Under the pieces are notes generated by a model. That model made no database searches, had not been told where the DNA came from, and saw nothing but the letters and a program-made list of their open reading frames with translations. 64,000 nucleotides of DNA, taken from the NCBI RefSeq assembly GCF_900243745.1, contig NZ_LT984798.1, positions 1,420,501 to 1,484,500 of the forward strand, given 5' to 3'. This DNA is from Desulfovibrio sp. G11. GTDB lineage: Bacteria > Desulfobacterota > Desulfovibrionia > Desulfovibrionales > Desulfovibrionaceae. The translations under genes and the position numbers were made by a program. Position 1 is the first letter of the stretch. Each line of letters begins with the position of its first letter. Shown here one piece after another: positions 56,738-64,000 of the stretch.

Positions 56738-57898
56738 ATGAACAAGACATTTATGGGCTACCGCCGCGAAAACGGACGTGTGGGTATTCGCAACCATGTG
56801 ATCATTCTGCCCCTGGATGACCTTTCCAACGCCGCCTGCGAGGCTGTGGCAAACAACATCAAGGGAACCATGGCCCTGCCCCATGCTTACGGCCGCCTGC
56901 AGTTCGGTGAAGACCTCGACCTGCACTTCCGCACCCTTATCGGCACGGGCTGCAACCCCAACGTGGCCGCCGTAGTGGTTATCGGCATCGAGCCGGTGTG
57001 GACCCAGCGCGTGGTGGACGGCATTGCCAAAACCGGCAAACCCGTGGTGGGCTTTGGCATCGAGCAGCACGGCGATCTGGAAACCATCCGCGCCGCTTCC
57101 CTCAAGGCCAAGGAATTTGTGCACTACGCCAGCGAACTGCAGCGCACCCAATGTACGGTGGATGAGCTGTGGGTTTCCTGCAAGTGCGGCGAGTCCGACA
57201 CTACCTCCGGCATCGCCTCCAACCCCACCGTGGGCAACGCCTTCGACAAGCTGTGGGAAGCCGGGGCCACCACCCTGTTTGGCGAAACCACTGAAATTAC
57301 CGGCGGCGAGCATCTGGTGATGGAACGCTGCGCCAACGAAGAAGTGCGCGCCAAGTTCAAGGCATTTTTCGACCGCTACGCCAAGGTGGTGGACGACCAC
57401 AAAACCAATGACCTCTGCGACTCGCAGCCCACCAAGGGCAACATTGAGGGCGGCCTGACGACCATTGAGGAAAAAGCCCTGGGCAACGTCCAGAAGATCG
57501 GCCGCAAGGCGCCTGTGGTCGGCTGCCTCGACAAGGCCGAGTCTCCCACCGGTCCCGGCCTGTGGTTTATGGATTCCTCTTCCGCTGCTGCCGAAATGGT
57601 TACCCTGTGTGCCGCTTCGGGCTTTGTGGCCCACTTCTTCCCCACCGGCCAGGGCAACATCATCGGCAACCCCATTCTGCCGGTCATCAAGCTCTCGGCC
57701 AACCCGCGCACCGTGCGCACCATGAACGAGCATATCGATGTGGACGTTTCCGGTCTTCTGCGCCGGGAAATAAACATGGACCAGGCGGGAGACATGCTGC
57801 TTGAAATGCTCATCCGCACCTGCAACGGCCGCAATACCTCGGCTGAAGCCCTGGGTCACCGTGAATTTATCATGACCCGGCTTTACGAAAGCGCGTAA
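56738..57898 (+). CDS. suyB: Sulfolactate sulfo-lyase large subunit
   Basis: 386 residues, catalytic UxaA-family chain, probably Fe2+-dependent. Motifs: [68 protein letters not shown], the [22 protein letters not shown] block and [21 protein letters not shown]. These fit SuyB of the sulfolactate pathway. The product sulfite would feed dissimilatory sulfite reductase in this kind of organism. ATG 56738 follows AGGTGG in the end of suyA. Alternative: another sugar-acid dehydratase of the same family. Confidence 0.85.
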   Translation: MNKTFMGYRRENGRVGIRNHVIILPLDDLSNAACEAVANNIKGTMALPHAYGRLQFGEDLDLHFRTLIGTGCNPNVAAVVVIGIEPVWTQRVVDGIAKTGKPVVGFGIEQHGDLETIRAASLKAKEFVHYASELQRTQCTVDELWVSCKCGESDTTSGIASNPTVGNAFDKLWEAGATTLFGETTEITGGEHLVMERCANEEVRAKFKAFFDRYAKVVDDHKTNDLCDSQPTKGNIEGGLTTIEEKALGNVQKIGRKAPVVGCLDKAESPTGPGLWFMDSSSAAAEMVTLCAASGFVAHFFPTGQGNIIGNPILPVIKLSANPRTVRTMNEHIDVDVSGLLRREINMDQAGDMLLEMLIRTCNGRNTSAEALGHREFIMTRLYESA

Positions 57899-57903
57899 AA
57901 CAC

Positions 57904-57941
57904 GTTTCGGGGGAAAGGGCTTGTGTCCTTTCCCCCGAAAC
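57904..57941 (+). other. Intercistronic hairpin between suyB and tctC
   Basis: Fifteen-bp stem GTTTCGGGGGAAAGG / CCTTTCCCCCGAAAC with an 8-base loop and no T-run. It may protect the suyAB mRNA end or partly attenuate the transporter genes. Confidence 0.65.
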
Positions 57942-57975
57942 ATCTTCACTACTTGGGCCTAAAAAGGAGGACCGT

Positions 57976-58935
57976 ATGAGAATAAAGACTGCATTGCCCA
58001 GCCTTTTGTTTACACTGGCCCTGATACTGGCCGCCGCTCCGGCGTACACGGCGTATCCTGAAAAGCCGGTCAGCATGATCATCGCCTTCACAGCCGGCGG
58101 CTCAAGTGATGTTCAGGCCCGCATTATGCAGAAATATTGGGATAAATACGTCAGTGAACCATGGATTTTTGTTTATAAACCTGGGGCTGGCGGCATTATC
58201 GGCTTTACTGAAATTGCCAAATCAAAGGCCGATGGATACACCATCGGCGGACTCAATATTCCCCATCTCTCCCTTCAGTCTCTTGCCCAGCGCGCGGCCT
58301 TCAATCCCGACAGTTTCGACTACATTGCTCAGGTCGTTAACGACCCGCAGTGTATTGCCGTGCTCAACTCCAGCAAGTTCAATTCGTTTTCTGAAATCAT
58401 CGATTATGCCAGGGCCAACCCCAATAAAATCAAGGTGGGGCTGGTTGGTCCTTTAAGCGGGCACCATCTCATGTTTCTGGAATTCAACAAGCTTTTTCCC
58501 GATGTAAAATTGAGCCGTGTTTTTTACAAAGGCGCGGCAGACCAGAATGCTGCCCTGCTTGGTGGCGAGGTTGACCTTATTTTCGGCAATATCAATGACG
58601 TCATGCGCTCCATTGACGAGTTCAGGGTGCTCAATGTCGCAGCCGAAAGCCGCAATGATTTCCTGCCCGACGTGCCCACCCTGCGGGAAAGCAATATTGA
58701 TCTTGTTTCCGACATCAGGCGCGTTTTTGCCGCCCCAAAGGGTGTGCCTGCCGAAAAACTTGAATACTTGCGCAAGATTTTCAAAAAAATATGCACCGAC
58801 CAGGAGTACCTGGCTGATATGAAAAAAGCTGGTCAACCTGCGGAATACCTCGATGGTGATGCAACGCGGGCATACATCCAAAGCCAGCAAGCCAAGGCCC
58901 ATAAAATGCTCGATGAGGCAGGGCTGCTGAAGTAA
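57976..58935 (+). CDS. tctC: Tripartite tricarboxylate-type transporter, binding protein
   Basis: Periplasmic solute-binding protein of the TTT family, 319 residues; ATG follows AAGGAGG. Signal peptide LPSLLFTLALILAAAPA with cleavage near YTA. Family features: YPEKPVSMIIAFTAGGSSDVQAR at the mature start, KPGAGGIIGFTEIAKSKADGYTIG and VRPPKGVP-like FAAPKGVPAEKLEYL. In context it should bind sulfolactate; TTT carriers for sulfolactate are known in other bacteria. Confidence 0.92.
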   Translation: MRIKTALPSLLFTLALILAAAPAYTAYPEKPVSMIIAFTAGGSSDVQARIMQKYWDKYVSEPWIFVYKPGAGGIIGFTEIAKSKADGYTIGGLNIPHLSLQSLAQRAAFNPDSFDYIAQVVNDPQCIAVLNSSKFNSFSEIIDYARANPNKIKVGLVGPLSGHHLMFLEFNKLFPDVKLSRVFYKGAADQNAALLGGEVDLIFGNINDVMRSIDEFRVLNVAAESRNDFLPDVPTLRESNIDLVSDIRRVFAAPKGVPAEKLEYLRKIFKKICTDQEYLADMKKAGQPAEYLDGDATRAYIQSQQAKAHKMLDEAGLLK

Positions 58936-58987
58936 CACCGGGCGGAGCGGGCGTTCTTTCGCTCGCTCCGTTTCCAAGGAGACGCAG

Positions 58988-60550
58988 ATGACCGAATTTA
59001 TTGTTCCATCCCTGCTCAATCTCGTTGATCCGCTGAATATTTTTCTTATGATTGCCGGTCTTACAGGCGGCATCGTCATAGGCGCACTGCCCGGTCTTTC
59101 AGCAACTATGGGCGTGGCCCTCATGGTTCCGGCCACTTTTGCCATGAATCCCACGTCGGGACTGATCATGCTGGGAGCCATATACGTTGGCGCCATTTAT
59201 GGGGGAGCCAATTCGGCCGTGCTCATCTGTACGCCCGGCACGCCATCATCCGTAGCCACAACCTTTGACGGCTGGCCCCTGACAAAGCGCGGCGAAGCGG
59301 ATACGGCCCTGTATACATCGCTGCTTTCATCAGCATTCGGTGGTATTGTCGGTGTTTTTTTTCTACTTTTTCTCGCAGGATCCCTGGCCCGTTTCGCCCT
59401 GCAGTTCGGCGGGCCGGAAAACTTCTGGCTCTGCCTGTTCGGCCTGAGCACCATCGCTGTCATGAGTCCGGGCAACATGGGCAAAGGTATTGTGTCAGGC
59501 GCTATCGGCCTGCTTATTTCCACCATAGGCATTGACCCGAACGTTGGCGTGCCACGCTTTACCTTTGGCAGTTATTCTCTGGTGCAGGGCATTTCTGTTA
59601 TTCCTTGTATGATCGGCCTGTTTTCCTTCTCGCAGGTACTGTACCTTATCGGCACGGACAAAACGTTTGTCGCCGAGTATAATCCCCGCAAGGGAACCTT
59701 TCGTAAGGTGGCGACTTACCTGACTACAAAATGTAAAAAAGTGCTGCTGCGCTCCTCTCTCATCGGTACCTGGGTGGGCATGCTGCCCGGGGCCGGGGGT
59801 GAGATAGCATCAATCATTTCATACAACGAAAGCAAACGCTGGGCCAAAGACCCTTCCACCTATGGCAAGGGCTGCATTGAGGGAGTCGCCTCCTCCGAAT
59901 GCGCCAATAATGCCGTTATCGGTGGCTCGCTGATCCCCATGCTCACCTTGGGCATTCCCGGCAGCGCAGTGGCCGCCGTCATTCTGGGCGCGCTTATGGC
60001 ACACGGCATCCAGCCGGGATTCAAAATCTTTTCTGTCACGGGTGACCTTGCCTATACTTTTATTTTTTCACAATTCGCCGTGAATCTGCTGATGATCCCC
60101 GTTGGATTTCTGCTGTGCCGCTGCATGGCAAAGCTGCTGACCATACGCCTGACCTTTGTTGCCATAGGCATCGTTGTGCTGTCGTGCATCGGCGCATACG
60201 CCATATCCAACAGCATCGTGGACATATGGGCCGTGCTGGTGTTCGGTTTTGTGGGCTTTTTTGGCGGCAAGCTGGGCATGGACACCGGTGCTATGGCTCT
60301 GGGCGTCATTCTTGGCCCCATGATTGAAGAAAATCTGGGCAAATGCCTTGACCTCGCGCACTCCGTGGAAGGTGGACTGCCCGCCATCATGTTTGGCAGC
60401 AACATAAGCAAGGTGCTCATTTTCGCTCTGGCCCTTTCTCTTGCCACCCCCTATCTGCTGCACCTGAAAAAACTGCGCGACCAGCAGCGTCAGGCCAAAT
60501 GTCTGTGCGCTTCCGACCGCAAAACGACAGAGGACGAGGAACATGCGTAA
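58988..60550 (+). CDS. tctA: Tripartite tricarboxylate-type transporter, large membrane subunit
   Basis: 520 residues, about 12 membrane segments. TctA signatures: GIVIGALPGLSATMGVALM and the mirrored second-half motif VGMLPGAGGEIASIISYNESKRWAKDP, plus GEGCIEGV-like GKGCIEGVASSECANNAVIGGSLIPMLTLGIPGS. The ATG follows CAAGGAG. It overlaps tctB by eight bases. Forms the transport channel with TctB. Confidence 0.95.
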   Translation: MTEFIVPSLLNLVDPLNIFLMIAGLTGGIVIGALPGLSATMGVALMVPATFAMNPTSGLIMLGAIYVGAIYGGANSAVLICTPGTPSSVATTFDGWPLTKRGEADTALYTSLLSSAFGGIVGVFFLLFLAGSLARFALQFGGPENFWLCLFGLSTIAVMSPGNMGKGIVSGAIGLLISTIGIDPNVGVPRFTFGSYSLVQGISVIPCMIGLFSFSQVLYLIGTDKTFVAEYNPRKGTFRKVATYLTTKCKKVLLRSSLIGTWVGMLPGAGGEIASIISYNESKRWAKDPSTYGKGCIEGVASSECANNAVIGGSLIPMLTLGIPGSAVAAVILGALMAHGIQPGFKIFSVTGDLAYTFIFSQFAVNLLMIPVGFLLCRCMAKLLTIRLTFVAIGIVVLSCIGAYAISNSIVDIWAVLVFGFVGFFGGKLGMDTGAMALGVILGPMIEENLGKCLDLAHSVEGGLPAIMFGSNISKVLIFALALSLATPYLLHLKKLRDQQRQAKCLCASDRKTTEDEEHA

Positions 60551-61019
60551 AAGCACTCTCGATTTTTTGTGCGGGTTGAGTTTTTTGCTGATCAGCACTG
60601 TCTTCAGTATGCAACTGACGGATCTTGAAGGAGTAAGCAGCATTTTTCCCAGCGCCCTGCTTGTGGTTATCGCGCTCGGCGGAATCTGGTTTGTGGGCAA
60701 AGGTCTGTGGCTACGGCATAAAGAATCCACCAGCTGCAATGATGAGCCTGTGGCATGGGCAAAAGTAGCTATAATATCAGTTTTTTCATTAATTTATGTT
60801 TCTTTTATCATGCTTTTCGGCTTTTTTAGCAGCACATTCATCTTCATTGCGGGTTCTTCCATAGTTCTTGGGGACAAGTCGCAGGGCATTGGGCATGCTG
60901 CCAAAGCCGGGCTGATTTATGGTGTCATCTTCTGCCTTCTGTTATGGGCAAGCTTTGTAAAACTGCTCAATGTTCCTACCCCTAACGGGCTGTTTTTTTT
61001 AGATGTTTTTCAAAAATAA
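60543..61019 (+). CDS. tctB: Tripartite tricarboxylate-type transporter, small membrane subunit
   Basis: 158 residues, four membrane segments (FLCGLSFLLISTVFSMQL; LLVVIALGGIWFVGKGL; AIISVFSLIYVSFIMLFGFF; AGLIYGVIFCLLLWASFV), the normal TctB layout. Starts inside the end of tctA (ATG 60543), so translation is coupled. The sequence is AT-richer toward its 3' end. Confidence 0.88.
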   Translation: MRKSTLDFLCGLSFLLISTVFSMQLTDLEGVSSIFPSALLVVIALGGIWFVGKGLWLRHKESTSCNDEPVAWAKVAIISVFSLIYVSFIMLFGFFSSTFIFIAGSSIVLGDKSQGIGHAAKAGLIYGVIFCLLLWASFVKLLNVPTPNGLFFLDVFQK

Positions 61020-61035
61020 CACTATACTGCACATC

Positions 61036-61059
61036 TGCCATCCGGCATGCCGGATGGCA
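61036..61059 (+). other. 24-base perfect palindrome before the LarA-family gene
   Basis: Arms TGCCATCCGGCA / TGCCGGATGGCA abut without a loop. It starts 16 bases after the tctB stop and ends 15 bases before the likely start codon of the next gene. Could be an mRNA hairpin tuning downstream expression or an operator. No T-run. Confidence 0.6.
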
Positions 61060-61073
61060 GCGGCGGGATGCTC

Positions 61074-62318
61074 ATGCTTTATACCATAAAATATGGCGAG
61101 GGCAGTTTACGTGTCGCACTGCCGGACACGCTTTCCGTTGATGTCTTCACCCCGCGGCAGGCTCCTCCTCTTGCCGATCCGCTTGCCGTCTTTGCCGGAG
61201 CACTGGACAAACCGGAAGGCTGCCCCCGCCTGGAGGAAATGGCCGTGCCGGAATCCATCGCCATTGCACTTCCGGACGAAACACGGCCTTTCCCCATAAA
61301 ACTGTTGCTGCCTGTATTGTTGAAAAAAATATTCAATGTTTTTCCACAGATTGATCATGGCAATATACGTATTGTTGTTGGCGGCGGCCTGCATGAGCCA
61401 CCAGATGCGGCCCAGTTGCGGCGCATTTTACCGTCGGAGTTGCACGGATGCGCCGTTGTAAGCCACGATGCCAAAAATTCGCCCGTACGGCGTATGGGCG
61501 TTACCAGCCGTGGGACACCTGTGGAAATCAATGCGGCCTATGCGGATGCCGATCTTAAAATCGTCATGGGTATGGTGGACGCACATCAGTTTGCCGGGTT
61601 CACGGGAGGTGCAAAGGGCGTTGTTGTGGGTTGCGCCTCAGCGGCGATGATCGCCAAAAACCACAGCATGCTGCAGGCTTCCGGCGCGCATGCAGGCAAT
61701 ATTGAGGGCAATCCCGTGCGGGAAGACCTCAATGAGGCTGGAGAAATCGCGGGCGTAACACTGGCCGTCAACGTTGCCCTGACCCCGGAAAAACAGATTG
61801 CCGCTCTTTTTGTGGGCAATCCGCCCCGGATAATGCGTTCCGCAGCCCTGGCCACCCGGCGTCTTTACGGCCTCAGACTGGAATCCTCCTATGACATTGT
61901 CATTGCTTCCTGCGGTGGAGCGCCCAAGGACATTTGCCTGTATCAGGCACAAAAGGCTCTGGACCCGGCACGGCGCATAGTTGCACCTGCCGGTAAAATT
62001 CTGCTGGCGGCGGAATGTTCTCAGGGTATCGGTGATGACAGATACGAAAACTACGTGAGCTGCTTTGCAAACCACGAAACCCTATTGCGCGACTTTGCCC
62101 GGCAGGAATTCAAAATGGGCGCACACAAGGCTTTTCTGTTTTCCCGTGTTGCGGCCTCACATGAGCTTGTGCTGCATACCGCCCTTTCCGATACAGATGT
62201 AGCTCGCTGCCTACTGCAAAAGGGAGACGCGCAGGCCACGCTGGACAGATGGGTTGAAAAGAATCCGGCTGCAAAGGTAGCAATTCTTACTCACGCCAAC
62301 TCCATGTTTTTTTTATGA
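61074..62318 (+). CDS. LarA-family nickel-pincer racemase, candidate sulfolactate racemase
   Basis: Lactate-racemase (LarA) homologue, 414 residues from ATG 61074 (upstream ATGs at 61068 and 61047 are possible, the latter inside a palindrome). Residues known in L. plantarum LarA are all present with matching spacing: Arg71 in PDETRPFP, His107 in GGGLHEPP, His171 and Lys181 in DAHQFAGFTGGAKG, and His197 in KNHSML (LarA His108, His174, Lys184, His200). So it should use the nickel-pincer nucleotide and racemise or epimerise a 2-hydroxy acid. SuyAB acts only on the (R) form, so interconversion of (S)- and (R)-sulfolactate is the natural guess. The LarB/C/E cofactor genes are not in this window. 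Confidence 0.85.
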   Translation: MLYTIKYGEGSLRVALPDTLSVDVFTPRQAPPLADPLAVFAGALDKPEGCPRLEEMAVPESIAIALPDETRPFPIKLLLPVLLKKIFNVFPQIDHGNIRIVVGGGLHEPPDAAQLRRILPSELHGCAVVSHDAKNSPVRRMGVTSRGTPVEINAAYADADLKIVMGMVDAHQFAGFTGGAKGVVVGCASAAMIAKNHSMLQASGAHAGNIEGNPVREDLNEAGEIAGVTLAVNVALTPEKQIAALFVGNPPRIMRSAALATRRLYGLRLESSYDIVIASCGGAPKDICLYQAQKALDPARRIVAPAGKILLAAECSQGIGDDRYENYVSCFANHETLLRDFARQEFKMGAHKAFLFSRVAASHELVLHTALSDTDVARCLLQKGDAQATLDRWVEKNPAAKVAILTHANSMFFL

Positions 62319-62443
62319 AGAAGAATAAGCTGCCAGCTATATGACGCCAGTTAAACGCATCAGACACTGCCGTATTTTTTCCATGTCTGGTGTCACTGCC
62401 CAGAAAACCACATGCTGATAACCGCGTCTGAAAAGGACAAAAA

Positions 62444-63122
62444 ATGCGCTACGCCATCAACAGCAGTTTTTCCCGGCCACATCCTTCCATCATTGCCCAG
62501 TACAGGGATCTGCCCGTGGCCGACATCTGCGATGCCCTGGGCCGCAATGCCGCCCTGCCAGCGGCCCTGCGTCCTCTGGGTGCGGCCCGTATGCTGGGCA
62601 CGGCCTATACCGTCAACCTGCCGGCCAGCCAGAACCTGCTGCTCTATTACGCTGTGGACAATGCCCGGCCGGGCGATGTGCTGGTTGTTTCATGCGCGGC
62701 GTACGAAGATCGTGCCGTATGCGGCGAAATCATGGCCCATCTGGCGCTCAGGAGCGGCCTGGCGGGCTTTGTCATCGATGGGGCCGTACGCGATTGCCCG
62801 CGCCCTGAGCGAACTGTCCTTTCCGGTCTACGCCCGCGCCGTAACTCCCAACGGGCCGTACAAAGACGCCTGCGGCGAAGTAAATGTTCCTGTAGGTATG
62901 GGCAATGTGGTCATAACCCCCGGAGACATCATCGTGGCTGACGACGACGGCCTCGTGGCCGTGCGGGCCGCAGAAGCGGAAACCGTGGCCGCCCGGGCGA
63001 AGAAAATCACAGATGAAGGGATGAAAAAACTCCGCCGGATTGAAGAAAACGGCACTCTGGATTTTTCCTGGCTGTATGAAAAGCTCGACAGATCCGGTTG
63101 CGCTATTCGCGGCGGCCGCTGA
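62444..63122 (+). pseudogene. RraA-family aldolase/decarboxylase-like gene, frameshifted
   Basis: Belongs to the RraA-like family (HMG aldolase / oxaloacetate decarboxylase fold). The first frame runs from ATG 62444 (LPVADICDALGRNAALP, LAGFVIDGAVRDC) with the metal-binding Arg-Asp motif; at 62797-62799 CCC appears where CC would keep the frame (C-R-A-L-S-E-L-S-F-P-V-Y). The other frame then continues the family sequence: YARAVTPNGPYKDACGEVNVP, VVITPGDIIVADDDGLVAV, to 63122. Repaired length about 225 residues. One-base insertion or sequencing error. Last gene of the suy operon. Confidence 0.75.
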
Positions 63123-63828
63123 TCTTACAGCGCCTCGCAGGGTACAGGCCCTCGAACACGCCTGCCCGCCAAGAGTGCGTCGCACCCCTCCGGAGACCGT
63201 GAAGTCACCTGTGCCGCTGCCAGCCGCAGCGGCACAAACACGCTCAGACGTTCTTCAAATGTTTACGCCTGAAGACCGCGCCCGCATGCATGTGCTGTAC
63301 ACGCGCTGATGAACGGCTAACAGCTTTGAAAAGAGGTATTTCCCCAAAGGCCGCATGCGCTGAAACCCATGCGGATACTGCAAAAAATCTGCGCAGCATC
63401 TTGGAAAACCACCTCAGGATATTGCCACAACCGGACACAGGGCTGCACAACCCCAGTCCGGCATAATAAATATCCCCCGACAGAGCCGGGGGGGCATATG
63501 CGCCCATAAGGCTCTGTTACTGGCCGCGTGAGGCGGAGTGTAAAAAAGCCATGCCGGGTCAACCCTTGTACGGGTCGAGCCTGCACGGCTTTTTGCCTAA
63601 CTGCTTCTGAAAAACGCATGTAGCCGTTGCCATAAAAGCGGCAACGGCTACATAAGGATAACCCGGATATGCTATACTGATGCCTGCGCGGACAGGCATG
63701 GGCCGCGAGGGCGCAAATACGATGTATCTGCGCGGGTCACCGCCGAAATGAACGCCCTGAAACCTTGAGAATCTGTATCCTCAAGCCCAAAGCGCTCTCC
63801 ACAGGCAAGGCGATGCCTCAGACGCCAA
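63123..63828. other. Non-coding gap with hairpins and a composite repeat
   Basis: About 700 bases without a convincing gene. Features: a hairpin at 63473-63491 (CCCCCG / CGGGGG); a 13-bp perfect inverted repeat at 63619-63652 (TGTAGCCGTTGCC / GGCAACGGCTACA) followed on the minus strand by TGCGTTTTT, a likely terminator of the minus-strand regulator; and composite repeat copy C at about 63680-63792. The 17-mer CCACAGGCAAGGCGATG at 63799-63815 also occurs at 15846-15862. Confidence 0.5.
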
Positions 63829-64000
63829 TCAGTCTACAGGGTGGCCGGCAGCGCGGTATTCGTTGAGCTTGTTGCGCAGGGTCCGCACAGAAATGCCAAG
63901 AAGGTCGGCGGCCTGTGTGCGATTTCCGGATGTTGCTTCAAGCCCCTTGAGGATCATGATCCGCTCCATCTCATGCAGGGGGATAACCGCACCGGGCATA
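63829..64000 (-). CDS. C-terminus of a sigma-54-type response regulator (partial)
   Basis: Only the last ~56 residues are inside the window: PLHEMERIMILKGLEATSGNRTQAADLLGISVRTLRNKLNEY, a Fis-type helix-turn-helix with the QAADLLGIS and RTLRNKL segments typical of NtrC/FlgR-class activators. The rest lies beyond the right edge. The stop is at 63829-63831; the likely terminator is the hairpin at 63619-63652. Whether it has a receiver domain cannot be seen. Confidence 0.8.
   Translation of the reverse strand, partial: MPGAVIPLHEMERIMILKGLEATSGNRTQAADLLGISVRTLRNKLNEYRAAGHPVD

Noticed and set aside
63040..63309. Plus-strand open frame of 89 codons after the RraA-like gene
   Set aside because: It overlaps the RraA C-terminus in another frame, has no ribosome site and a Pro/Arg/Ala-rich composition typical of chance frames in GC-rich DNA.

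Overview
The window reads as chromosome of a Desulfovibrio-type sulfate reducer (Desulfovibrionaceae, closest in style to D. desulfuricans). This is an inference from gene content: a Ccm cytochrome c maturation operon whose CcmE carries CxxxY instead of HxxxY and which has no ccmG or ccmH, an exported CbiK chelatase, many sigma-54 systems, and a sulfolactate-desulfonating operon. Most DNA is GC-rich; AT-rich patches mark promoters and the insertion-sequence sites.

Layout. 1-10.8 kb: end of an acyl-CoA ligase, sppA, two tandem small secreted paralogues, a PAS-GGDEF diguanylate cyclase, rpsA, cbiK, a YheO/DauR-type regulator and a membrane protein. 11-14 kb: an RTX-like adhesin gene split by a frameshift. 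14.5-18.7 kb: paaK, then an EVE/PUA-like gene broken by an IS4-family element and an IS30 element. 18.7-22 kb: asparaginase, a GNAT acetyltransferase and an MFS exporter. 22.4-32.4 kb: a sigma-54 regulon with a BCCT carrier, an alkaline-phosphatase-superfamily enzyme with a small companion, the activator, then osmC-lpd-gcvH and an EamA permease. 32.7 kb: initiator tRNA-Met. 33-40.8 kb: cardiolipin synthase, a 1731-residue protein built from degenerate two-component domains, and a TPR protein. 41.3-46.8 kb: ccmEFABCD plus a CcmI-like TPR protein. 47.3-50 kb: a Cache-GGDEF gene broken by a second identical IS30 copy and by a 5-bp duplication. 50.3-54.2 kb: glmS and ppiD. 54.4-63.1 kb: a GAF-type sigma-54 activator facing suyAB, a tripartite tricarboxylate-type transporter (tctCAB), a LarA-family racemase and an RraA-family gene with a frameshift. 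The end holds the Fis-type HTH of another regulator.

How the genes work together. The suy operon should import sulfolactate and release sulfite, a respiratory electron acceptor for this kind of organism; the LarA homologue is a candidate sulfolactate racemase, which I have not seen described. The osmC-lpd-gcvH genes form a plausible complete lipoyl-dependent peroxidase relay (NADH to Lpd to lipoyl-GcvH to OsmC). A shared CGACA-N4-TGTC operator pair and -24/-12 promoters place that relay and the BCCT gene under the adjacent activator. Four genes carry visible damage (two IS-interrupted, plus three frameshifts and one 5-bp duplication in total), which suggests recent gene decay, phase variation, or in part sequencing error.
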